The notes under the pieces were generated by a model that made no database searches, was not told the origin of the DNA, and was given only the letters and a program-made list of their open reading frames with translations. From Apostichopus japonicus (taxonomy: Eukaryota > Echinodermata > Holothuroidea > Aspidochirotida > Stichopodidae): DNA of 64,000 nt. Position 1 is the first letter of the stretch, and each line of letters begins with the position of its first letter. Position numbers and translations under genes: made by a program. Location: positions 16,622,821-16,686,820 of the forward strand of contig NC_092578.1 in assembly GCF_037975245.1 (NCBI RefSeq). Reading direction: 5' to 3'. Of this stretch, positions 1 through 16,000 are shown piece after piece.

Positions 1-3
1 TAG

Positions 4-3410
<3,407 letters not shown>

Positions 3411-6400
3411 AGGGTGAAGATGCCGTTGTATGCTACCTCGTCAAATTTCTCTTTGTGTTGACTGTGCCTTACCTATTATTCATCCTTTATTTGGAAAGAG
3501 CACAATGATTATTTTACTGAAATGATAATGGAGATGTCTCCAAATATTCATATTTTATTTTCAGCTTTGGTTTTTGTGTCAGTTTCATATAAGCATATGA
3601 TATTCTCTTTTGTCTGCTGTCATTCTGCTTAGTTTGATGTGAAACTTGAATTTCAATTTTAATGTTGCTAGAATCATTCTTATTAGTTTTTCTGTCTTCA
3701 ACAGTTGTGTAAAATGTTTGTCTGCAAAAATAGGTAGTTTGTGAATTTGTGAGTAGGATAAGGTTAACATATAGGTGTGCTTACCACAATGGTGCCTTAA
3801 GGCTACCATAGTGAAGGGCTGGAAAACTGGCTGCCAACATTCATCATGCTATTGATCTGACAGTGAAAATTTGTGAATATTTGTGGTTTTTCATGAGTCA
3901 AATCATTTATCCAATGTTAGGCATTGGTACATAATTTACAGATATTGTCTGTTAAGTTACCTGTAAGTCAGTGAAAACATCTGCAAATAGTAACTTATTT
4001 TTCCTACTTCAGAAGCACAAAGTCTCCAACAAACTGCTAGTATAAAAAAAAATGAGAACAGACCATTCTACAGAAACTGGCAGTTAGTTAAACAATCTAT
4101 TTAATCTATTTATGCATAGCGTCATCTATTAACAGTCTATAACAACGACCTGTTGCATTCATTTGATGAATTGAAAAGTTCTTGCCAATTTCTCCTCTTA
4201 CCTCTGAAATAATTATCCTATTGTAATTATTTTTCATACTTAATTTCACCTCCGATTAAAAATTCACATGCATCCTACCACCCATCCTTTTGGATGCTAT
4301 TCGTGGATAGGGTTAATTTTTGTCCTTTTGAAACAAAGACACCAGAAAGGATGTTAAATTACTTAGTTATGTGCAGTTCTTTCTTAAAAATTTGTCTCTT
4401 AATATCTTTCCAAGTCCATTTTTTTATTTTGATTGGGCTTGGACCTATTTACATTATTAACAGTAAATCTGGATCAGACTGTGAATGTTCAAGTTCATCT
4501 TGAAGCTTTGAAATCAAGTCTGTAGTATATTTGTATAACTGATCCAGGCCAAAGTTGGGTTTTCAAGTCCCAAGAGTGTAAGGTTGGACAGAGGTCTCTG
4601 AATGTGATATAGTCGGGTTGATATGGGGTGTAAAGTCAACCTTTGACAGGGGTCAAACTCGATCTGCCTCGTATTTACCAATAGTGAGCCTATCAGGTGC
4701 AATTATAAACCAAATATCATTTGATTGTTTCTGGATCTGTTGTAGACTTGTTACATTTCAGGTGTTTATCCAAAGAGGAGCCTGTCCTCTGGTGCTTTTT
4801 TTTTTTTTGAGAGGGGGGGGGTGTATTTTAGTTTTTTTTCCTTCTTTAATCTAGTTTCCAGAGGCATTTACTAAGAGATGGAATCTATCCTTCAATATCA
4901 AAATTGGCTGAAAATTAGTATAGAAAATTAGTATAGAAAAAAGTATTTATATTTGAATTCCTTTTTTCTGTATTTTCCTTCCATCGATGCCGTGGTGTGC
5001 TTTGGTTTCAGCTACCTCTGTTGGGTCAAGAAGTGGTTTTAAAGTTTTGTTTACAACTCTGTTGTTTAAGCTATTTAATCATAGTTTAAATGTATTCAAT
5101 TGATTTTTTCATTAACAGTAACATCCAGCTATCTTAACTACATACAGCTAATTTTCAAATAATATCATATTGCCAATTTATTTTTGTTGCTTATAAAGTG
5201 TGCTACTTACTTTATCTAACTTAAATATTATCAAATATTTTTTGTTGAGATATGTCTCAGTTTGGTTTGAATTTTGATGTGCTTAATACCTTACCCTTTG
5301 TTAAAGACATATGCATGACACATTTCACACAGAGAGAGCATAAATTCTAGTCTTACAGGTATTTTAATTTCAGTCTCGGAGACACACGGAGAGGTAACTT
5401 AATCTCTTACATTTTATTGCATTTGTAGTGTGCTTTCTCATTTCATTATTTTGACATTGAAACATTGATGTTTGCCAGTAACATTTTCATGAACTCGTCC
5501 TCGAATATCTACCATGGTTAGGAAAGTAAAAAAATTCTTATCTGAAACGATGCCTTTGCAAAAAGTAAATAAATCCTGTAATGTAACAGTAACATGGAAA
5601 AATCGTTTTTGACATTGAAGAAGGAAAAAAGCATTGAAATTAGGGCAGATTGAAGCAACAACACGTATTTGTCTGAACAGATAAGTTTTGTTATCACATT
5701 CAATGTCAACTCCCAAGTCTCTTTAAGTCTAAGCCGTTGTTGTTGTAATACTCAAATGCAACATATTTACAAGATCAGATGGCTTTAGATAGGTTACCTT
5801 GGCTGGCAACTTTGAAAGTCAAACATCAATTGAAACAGATATGTTTCATTGTTCATCAAAGAAAGTAAGAACAAAATATTGTCATGAAATTCGTCAAACT
5901 TTAGTCCACAAAATTTTGTCAACATGTTGTGCCTAGATGGAGAGTACTTTTCAGATGTAACTTTGTAGCCCCACCCATCCCCAATTTTGTTTGTATTTCC
6001 CTTTTTCTGAAGTCTTCCATCTGACAGTTTTAAATTTGTGTGAAATTTCCCATGGCTGGAATAAAATTCTTATACAAAAATGACAACAATTTCTCTCCTG
6101 TTCCCTTTATTTGTATATTTACATATTTAATGACACACATTGTAGATTTTCCACAATTTAATAAAACTTTTGAACAATCGCTACGAACAATCGCTACGGA
6201 ATGTATTTAACTCTCTACTCCAATTAATCACCTCCATCAGCCGTCCAGATCACGACCTTGTGATCTGGTCGTAAATCTCTCTGACTTTGTTTCCCTCTAC
6301 TTTCCAGTCGGTATGATCATTCTTCTGGAATGTCTCATTTTAAAAAAAAACATTATTGAGCAGATAAAAGTTGCGATACTTCATTTGGCACGTTTTTATC

Positions 6401-9400
6401 ATTCATCGCAATTACCATATTGACTCTTAATTATCATGAAATGTTGATTGACAGTGATAATTAGCAGTTACAGCAATCTTTGTCGCTGTCAAATTTCTCT
6501 CTCCTCTTGTTGCTACTATGATTACTCATATAACATTCTCAATTAGTCACTACCACGTTAAATTGTGTAGATGATGACATGACCCCACCCCCCCTCCGGC
6601 CCCCTATTCTGATAGTTGAGGGATGTCCATGTTTGCCAATGAAAGTTGAATTTTGAACAAACTTCCATTCATCCACCGACTACCCACCCCCCCCCCATGT
6701 GCAAATTTGCCAATGAAAGTTGAATTTTGAACAAATTTCCATCCATCAACCGACTACCCTCACCCCCCCCCCCACCCCCTTCCTTTTTCAACTGTCTTTC
6801 TTTGATGAATAATTGCATCATGTAATGTACCACTTAAGTCTTTACCAGTCTCTTCTACAGAATGTCAAAACACAAATTTCTGTCCAACTGGATGATACTC
6901 TTCCATCTATTAAAAATTCTAACTATCAATAAACCATTTCCATTGACAAAACAACTACTAATTTGAAAACTGTTATTCTGTATTTTAACAAACATTTCGA
7001 GATTACTTATAAAACCTGACGAGAGTAAAAGTACAAAAATAAAAAATAAAAACAAAACATACTAAATAAAAGATTATTGTAAGATTAATTTTTTTTTTTT
7101 GTTACAAGTTTTTAAACAATTGGATAGAAATCATTTAAAAAATAGATCATTTGATATAGACTGAAAAAAAAAAAGAATTATTCAAAAGATATAATTTATT
7201 GTAAACCTTATTCATCAGGTTTTTTCTTCTTCTTATTCTCGTTGTTTTCATTGATATACCGTTGATTGTGCATAGAATTGATACAGAGAAAAAAGGATCA
7301 AATTGAGTACTACAGGAAAGTATTTACAGATACCTATAAAGAGAAAAATAGATTTTCATTTCAATTTACGATTTCATTTTAAAAAAAAATGTAAGAAAAT
7401 CACCGACATTGAAAGATAACGGATTAACGGCACATGATTAGAAGAAGACCTCAGCTGCACATTTTTCTTTCAAATTATGATTTTCTTAGATATTAAATCA
7501 CCCATCAGCTCTCGAGTTATTGCGACTGATGAACAAAATTATGCCCATGGTTAAAAAAAAGTTTATTCGTTAAAAATGTACTTTTCTCGCTGGAGAAAAG
7601 GATCTATGACAGTTTCAAAATATTTTAAGCCTTTCATGTAAAGAAGATGAAATTGATTGATATCAGAACCCTCTTTTAAAGTTTCAAACTTGAGAGATAA
7701 TATTTCTAAAAAACACTAAAAAAAATACAACCGCTTAATACCAGTCTCCATTTAATACTGCTATTTGAAATGTTTAAGGTGTACCTGTATTTCATATTTT
7801 TAATACTATTTTTTGAACATCTGCTGTTGCCTTTGTCAAATTAAGATGTCAAGTAGATATCGCTTACAGCAGCTCAGATTCGCTGCACGTCATGGACAAT
7901 ATTAAAATGGTCAAAAACGTTCAAATCATACCATACATAAATGTGCACAAACTTGCTGCATCCAGTAGAAATGCTTCTACCTTCATATATTCTAATTTAA
8001 AAAAAAAAAACGTATCATGTCAAGAGCCCATAATATCAATGCTTCAACACTTCAAAGGAGATGCACTCAGAATTTAAGCAGCTTTTCTTTTTTGAAGTTT
8101 TTATTAAAGTTTGAAAAATGGAATACTGTTCTTACAAACTGTTTTGGCAAAATACTGTTGGGAGCATAAAGATTGTGTTCTATGATGCTTTAGTTGTACA
8201 CACTTCAAAAAGTTTGTCACCAATTGAGCCCCCCCCCCCAACCCCCCAAAAATGGCATTATGTAGGAAATCCTCCTCAGATATATGGGCACTGCTGCTCA
8301 TTAAAGATTTAGTAAAACACGTAAAGAAAAATACTTTAGGGAGGTCATGTATTGGGTTTAATGTCTGTTGCTTATATTATAAGTATCTATGGAATGTCTG
8401 TACCCTACCAATTTTATTTGAGCATTTTGGAAAGAGAGGGCTTGCTTTTTGACCTCAGTGTTGTCCCTCACCAACATGTAAATGGGTTAACGTGGTGGGG
8501 AAATGTTAAGGCTACATTTACCTTCAATACTTTCGTTCTCCCATTAGCTTTCTGGAAGATTTTTCAAATTTTAAATTCCCATATTCATCCTAATTGCTTT
8601 CTTCAATTTTTGGACTCAATACTTTTTGGTGAGATGAAAAAAGTTGCCATGAGAAAGTTTGTTAATTCTTTGACCATTTGGCTGGCAACTCTAGTTTGTC
8701 TACCCCTCAGAGATCTGTTATAGCCCCCCCCCCCCCGCACCAACGGTGCTTGATAAATGACTGCCGACTAGAATGAGAATCGTGTTACATATGACAGCCA
8801 ACTTTGACATGGTCATACCAAGAAGAATAAATTATGGTCACTTATAAAACGGTCCCACAATTTCTCCACTTTTATGTCATAACAGGTCAAATACACAATT
8901 CAATATTTTCAAAGCAAATAAGACTTCTGTACTAGCAAAAATATGGTTCCAAAAGGCAGTGAAACTACAACAGAAAACTTGATTCACTTGCATAATTTTG
9001 CTTTTGCTTTTTTGTGTTATGCTGTTTCCGCTCTCTTGAAATTTCAGATTTCTTTGCCAAAAAAAAAATCCAACCTTACTAACATTTGAGGTTCTTAAAG
9101 CTTGGAAGACTTTTTTTCTTTTCATTTTTTTGAGTCACTTTGAGATATTTATCTTATATATCTCCTTTGATATTTGTTTACTATTTCATCACTTGGTTAT
9201 TATAATGTGCACCACCGATCATATGCTCCTGAACAGGACGCATCCATTCATCTGCAGTGTGTAGATATATGTTGCAGGATTCTAGCAAGCTTCTTCTAAT
9301 TAGGCACAAGGATCTGTGGAAAGACAAGTTCCTAAGAGCCAAATGAATAAAGTGTTAGGAATGTTTTGTTGATCTTGCTATTGTCTATCACAATGGAATA

Positions 9401-10036
9401 GATGGGGGGGGGCAGAGTAGTGTCGCACAACCCCCCACCTACCTCTCCCCATCCCTGACTCTAAAGCAGGCTAGTTATGACCTTGTTGCAGATTTCATAT
9501 TGTTTTGGTCACCTCAGATGAACTTGATAAACTTGATGAACACATGTACCTGCATACTTAATTAATTTGAATTTGAATTAAAAATATTGGAAGATTAATA
9601 CATTAGGAATGATCTCATAATATTATAGGTTAGTACTGAGATGTAACCATATAAATCTGGTTGCCCTCATAGTACTAATGAACATAAATCTGTACAGTTT
9701 GAAGTTGACATAATGCAACATAATGCAGTCAAAAAAATACCATAAAATATAAGTGCAAAATCCATGAGGTCAGACTCGAACATTCACAGTTCGTGAATTA
9801 TTTATACATTGACCATAAAAGTAAAGGAATAGGTCAAAGTTCACACCATCTCTCCTCCTCCTCTCCCCCTGCCCCCCCTGTCCCCTCAACCCTGGGATTA
9901 AAGAGCTTACAGACATACAACCATACTTTCATTGACACTTACTAGCAATGATTCACATACTCCTTAGATAAAACTACTTCAGTTTTTGTCTACAGCACGG
10001 ACGCTACAGAGTAAGGTTCCTCGGGTACAGGGGGTC
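3411..10036. other. Intergenic region between convergent FTCD and TMEM98
   Basis: It holds both 3' UTRs, with undefined ends, and AT-rich DNA with poly-A, poly-T and poly-C tracts. Short open frames here, the longest 123 codons at 8352-8723, resemble no family I know and look like chance. No RNA gene was recognised. Confidence 0.6.
6632..6762. repeat. Two tandem 74-bp copies
   Basis: The segment beginning TTTGCCAATGAAAGTTGAAT occurs at 6632 and again at 6706, with few differences, each followed by a C-rich tract. It is a simple local duplication. Confidence 0.85.
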
Positions 10037-10093
10037 CTACCGCACCCAACTCATCAAGTTGAGGGTCCTGGGGTTGGCTTGAACTCTCAGTAC
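10037..10093 (-). CDS. TMEM98: TMEM98 exon 6 (last, tentative)
   Basis: 18 codons plus TAG: VLRVQANPRTLNLMSWVR. It follows acceptor CGTCAG in phase 0, and VLR matches the vertebrate EVLREAAL. The tail is shorter than in vertebrates, and the pyrimidine tract is weak, so another last exon is possible. Confidence 0.6.
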   Translation of the reverse strand, partial: VLRVQANPRTLNLMSWVR

Positions 10094-13000
10094 CTGACGA
10101 TATCGAGCAAGTCCTAGAATCGCATATTATTGAAGCCTCTCGAAGTATCTGTTGGACGAAAATGGAAATTGGCCGTTCCGTGTCAAATTCACCTGACCTA
10201 TTCTAACGGGTTGCAATGTTTTTACCTCGCTCTGGCAAACTGTTACCAAGTTTTTGGCCATCTCGTCAAACTAAAAATAAACTGCAAAGCTACAAATGAA
10301 CTACAAATTTAAAACGTAAAAATATGGCAATAAGACAGAAATCCAGAGGGTTGCATGTTATTGCCTCCAAAATATTACACTTCAACAACAGATGCCTGTA
10401 AAAATGTTGCAATCTGGTAAACCCAGTTTCATTCCACGACCTCATCCCTCCAAAATGCTAGCTTGCGGTGCTTTAAGTGCTACTTTCATCGATTCTAACT
10501 TTTAAACGTTGCTTCCTTTAGCAATCCAGTATTACAAACAGTTAACCCTTCAGGGGCGTGATGGCATGGACTTAAACTGAAACTTCAACAAATTCTTGCC
10601 TGCAAACAATTCACAGATTGTTGATCCACAGATGCACAACCTTTAATGCCATTTTTGACAACCCAATGCTTCGAAACCATAAACTGTCCAGGGCAAGATG
10701 GCATTAACTCCATGCAACTTCAATAACTCTTTCCTGTCAACCATAGACTTGGGCAATCCAGGGCTTACATCAACAACCTCATTCCCCTACCCCCTCCCCT
10801 CCCCACATGCCAACAGACACCAAAGCTTATTCAAACTCAAATGCTATATTTGAAAATCCTTACAATAATAAAAGTTGATTTAATACATTGTCAATTTTGG
10901 CACGAGCTTGTGATCTCCCAAACACTTCCATTTGATTTTGCTGCAAGCGGCGGTTTGACCGTTTCTTACCTGTAAATGGTGTTCCATCTCGGACAAGGAA
11001 CTATCGATCCACTCCACAAATGGCAACTTTAAAGCATACTTGGCAGTCAGCACGAGGTTCTGAACAGATAACAGCAGCGCAGCCGATCTGAAATGATTGA
11101 AGGAAAGGAGAATGTTGCAAAGGCAAGGCAAAAAAGAGCTAAACCATGTGTCACTGCCCAGAGAATCTTTCATCTCAGTATAAATTATCAAATAATAAAG
11201 TATAGCAGAGATTCATGGGCCTTAAGGCCGGTTCTGGCAAAGCACAATAAAATTTTGACCAAGATCAACTTAAAAAATGCTGAGAGGCCGCATTTATTGT
11301 GTGAAAAATTGAATGTAAACTGTGCACACGAGGTTTTTTAACTCAATAAATATTTAGGTGCATCCACATCTCAAGAATCAAGTTCATAGCAGCTTTACAC
11401 GATTTGGAGTAATTGCTAAGACAAGGTTTCCAGAATCTGACCGATGGTGACTTTCCATGACCTTTGAACTCCCCGAGCGTCACAGCAAGGTTTTTTGACT
11501 TATTTAGTTGGATCCACATATCAAGAATAAAATACCAAGTTTGTATTGTTACTGCTGGTGACGTCAAATCACGTTTGGCCTAAAAAAAAATAATACAAAA
11601 TTTAACAAAAACAAGATGTATGACGAAAATCATCCAAGCTTTTGCTTTTGAATTTGCAGTGTTTACAAGGTTTTTCAAACTTTGACCTATGGTGACCATT
11701 GCAGATGACATATGCTTCTTTTCGTCACCAAGATGCATCCATTTGCCAAGTATGGAGTTGAATAACCATGTTCTTTCTTAAGTGACGAGCCATAGTGATA
11801 CACAGCCACATACACACACCGGTCGCATGGATTACTATTACCTTAGGCAAAAGAATCAACAAATCAGGATTGATAAATTGGTACATGGTGTGGTGAGGAG
11901 GGCTTGTAGGGAGAGTTACTTTGAGGAGTTTGTAAATCTACGTGTCTATGAGTTCAAACCCCATTCCGTAATATTAAATTCATTTAGAACCATCAGAGAG
12001 ATGAGTCTAGTCCTACTATACATTCCATAGTAAGGGTAAAGAGCTGCTAGAGAAGGATAACAACATTTGCTTCAAGTATAATCTTCTGGTTCAAGGATAT
12101 TTTACAATAGTTAAATCTTTTTCAAGTTTGAATCATTTAATTAACAGGACTTGAACTACCTGTCCCAAAACCAGTTGTCCCAATCAAAATACCTTAATAA
12201 TAGACAAAACCATGGTACAGACGATAAAATTGATTATTTTTAAGTGTTTGAGTGTTTTGTCGTACATATTTGGTATATATTAGGATTGCTGCAGTTCATC
12301 AAAAGAATTATTCCTATGTTAAACTTCCACCCTGATTTAAAGTGATGACTTATACATGCTGGTACTACTCATGATGTTGTACTTGATCTTAACTGTACTA
12401 CTGTACTACTACTACCATAGCCAGTCATGCATTCACATACCTTTCCTGTCACGGTCATGCATTCATATGCCTTTCCCTGTCACGGTCATGTATCCACGTA
12501 CCTTTCCTGTCACGGTCATGTATCCACGTAACTGTCCTGTAACTATGTACCCATGTACATTTCCTGTCATGGTCATGCATCCACGTACATTTCCTGTCAC
12601 GGTCATGCATCCACGTACATTTCCTGTCACGGTCATGCATTCACATGCCTTTCCCTGTCACACTCATGTATCCACGTAACTTTCCTGTCACGGTCATGTA
12701 TCCACGTAACTTTCCTGTCACGGTCATGCATACACGTACATTTCTTGTCACTGTCATGTACCCACGTACCTTTCCTGTCACGGTCATGTATCCACGTACC
12801 TTTCCTGTCACGGTCATGCATACACGTACATTTCCTGTCACTGTCATGTACCCACGTACCTTTCCTGTCACGGTCATGTTTCCGAGTACATTTCGTGTTA
12901 CAGTCATGTATCCACGTATCTTTCCTGACACGGTCATGCATTCACATGCCTTTCCCTGTCACGGTCATGTATCCACGTACCTTTCCTGTCACGGTCATGT

Positions 13001-16000
13001 ATCTATGTAACTTTCCTGTCACGGTCATGTATCCACGTACCTTTCCTGTCACGGTCATGTATCCACGTACCTTTCCTGTCACGGTCATGTATCCACGTAC
13101 CTTTCCTGTCACGGTCATGTATCTATGTAACTTTCCTGTCACGGTCATGTATCCACGTACCTTTCCTGTCACGGTCATGTATCCACGTACCTTTCCTGTC
13201 ACGGTCATGTATCCACGTACCTTTCCTGTCACGGTCATGTATCCACGTAACTTTCCTGTCATGGTCATGCATCCACGTAACTTTCCTGTCACGGTCATGC
13301 ATACACGTACATTTCCTGTCACTGTCATGTATCCACGTACCTTTCCTGTAACACATTCACATACCTTTTCTGTAATGGTCATATATCCACGTACCTTTCC
13401 TGTCACGGTCATGTATTCACATACCTTTGCTGTCATGGTAAGTGTGGAATAAAATATTTGCTGTGGTTGGTAACTCTACGACTGTTTGGTCTAGGGTCAC
13501 CAATTTAGCTCTTTCTGGCCTAATTAAGAACACTAATGTTTCACTTCAAGACTGTACAGATGTACCTTGAAGACCGTGGAAAAAGACATGTTATTGTAGC
13601 GTAAATACCTTGCTTCTATTAGTCTTGGATCGATGGGCGGGTACAGGCACTTGACCACATCATCGACTCTGTAGTTAACAAATGACACAGGAAATTAACA
13701 AATGTTGTACAGGTATCTCACGAAAAGAGAGCAGGAGTTGAATTAATTAATTTATTCATTCATTAATTGATAGATGGTGAAAGGAAATAAAGACATTATT
13801 CTGCTAATGACAGCATTCAAAATTTTACAATTCGGTTAATTACGCCTTTTGACATTGAAGATAAGACAAAATATAAAACACAGTGGAGATGTGACGACTG
13901 TGAACGAATATTTCAAGTGACAGCAGTTGATCTGTTCCAACAAAATGTTAGTGAAAATGTTCTGCATCATCTAGGTGTTAATCCAAATCATAAAGGGAGA
14001 CTTGAGGTGCAAAATTAATATTGATATGTTGTAGACATTTAAAAAAAAACAAAGAAAAAACACTTCTATCAGTCCAGGACGTACTTCTATTCCACATGTA
14101 TCTTTTGAGAAATCAGCCTTTACACAGTTGAGGTTTATCAGTCAAAATGACTGGACCTTGTAGTCTCTTGCACATTTGATCAGTTCCTCAGATGCAACAC
14201 AAAACTCAATGGTATTATGCTCTCAAACGACAAGTTTATAATGTGTTGCAATTTTGTTGAGGACAAAACAGATTTGATTGCCATCCAAGGATGAGTGATT
14301 TTCGTGTTGTTTACCCACACTGACAGAAAACGGCTAGAAATGGTATAGACTGTTGATGAAGATCAGATACACGACTCGTTTTTTTTCCACCCGTCACCCA
14401 TTAAATGATCAGTTCTGGACCTCTCACTGACCAGAAAGTAAACAACTTTTTCAGTGCATTAATCCCCATATAAGGCCAACAATAAAATTTGAAAACGTTT
14501 GACTTTTCACTTTATTAGTTGATACAGAGCATGACTAGACCAGCTGTCAAAAATTCGTCGCTATGGGAATAAAGGATCGCAATGAACGAATTGATCTAAA
14601 TGGACCTTGAAGAGCGGCTTTGACAGTTGCGGTATTAAAAAAATGTCGACGAAACCAATCTCTATTTGCTGGGATGATGACAGACCTACCTTGGGCTGAT
14701 CCGTTTGGCAATGACGACGATGTCGCCCAATGACGATTCTTTAGAGCTAACCGTGGCAGTATTTCCAATGGTCATGGCGACCAACTTTTCTGTGAGTAGA
14801 TGGCAAGTTTTCAGAATTTCAAGGCAGTGTGGAATTAAACCTCTGTTATCAAAAAAAAAAAGAGAGAGGGAAAGACATTTTAGAGAGGTGACATCGAAGA
14901 ATCGCAGAATATACTACGTTCACTGGAAAGAATACAGAAATAGCTGCAAAAAGGTTGACCTTTAACTATATTAGAATTCTCACTGAACTTGTACAAAAAG
15001 ATATCTGATTCTTAATGCATAACAGACCTGTATATGATTTTGAATTCAAAACAAAGAAAGAAATCTTTCTTCTGATAACAGAAACTGTCTTCTTTTTACA
15101 GTGCATTAAGGCTAAGGCCTAACCATCCTTATATTAAACCTGACATGCCAACAAAAATTTCTCTGCATTCTTACAAAATCAGCTTTGTCTTGGAAGTTTA
15201 GCTTTTTTTTAAGTCCATTCTTTTCTACCATTGTCCTCAACATTTGAAAAAGAATATATTTTCGATAAATTATTAATTTTCCTGTTTCCAGATGTTGAAA
15301 TGTACATACTGTAATGTTTTCTAACAAGAACGGGGATATCCAGCCACGCCAAATCCACAGAGGGCGCTGTCATACCGGCCCTTTCTAGTTCCATTAAAAC
15401 TTGACAAGCTACAGTCTCTGAAATCACTGAGAATTCCTGTGACCAATCTCTAACGGACCCCCTTCTGGGCAAAGTACCTGCACATACCCTAGTTCACACT
15501 TAGTGTGACATATTCGAGCCAACATTCAGTTTTCACTCATAACTAGCACAGTCATAACTAGCACATTTTAACAAATTGTGATTGCTCACTGTTCGTTTGA
15601 CAACTTAACACACAACGTCTGGTCGTCAACAAATCACAAAGCTTCTTTCACAACTAGCACATAGATTGAGTTATGTTACAATGCTGTACAATATCTATGG
15701 AGATCTGTAAAACAGTATCGGTCACGCACAATAGGACGGAGAGCCGTATTTATGGCACCCAAGATCCCATAATCTTTCAATTATGTAAGTATTTGTAAGT
15801 ATTTTAGATCCTCCTGCAAGCAGGAACTCGCAAAGAAGCTGCATAGGCTTATCAAAGCTGCAAGCAAGTCAGTCTCTTAGAAACATATTTAATGTCCATG
15901 ATTATAAATTGTCAACAACTCTGTAACTGGACGACATACATTAATCTTGGAGCGACTCGAACTTGAGACCTTATGATTGAAGACATTCAAGAAGGCCATT

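Noticed and set aside
6060-6065. AATAAA as the FTCD poly(A) signal
   Set aside because: It lies 2.6 kb past the stop in AT-rich DNA where AATAAA is common, so the assignment cannot be supported.
8352-8723. 123-codon open frame as a gene
   Set aside because: No recognisable domain and no splice partners, and it contains a T-rich composition typical of the surrounding intergenic DNA.
12422-13440. CRISPR-like array
   Set aside because: Units are contiguous without unique spacers, and the DNA is eukaryotic.
12553-13452. 299-codon open frame (and antisense frames up to 164 codons) as a repeat protein
   Set aside because: It is a by-product of the 30-bp minisatellite. It lies in a TMEM98 intron and is open on both strands.
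15209-15472. 87-codon minus-strand frame as an extra TMEM98 exon
   Set aside because: The six-exon model already matches the vertebrate protein end to end, and adding this would disrupt it.
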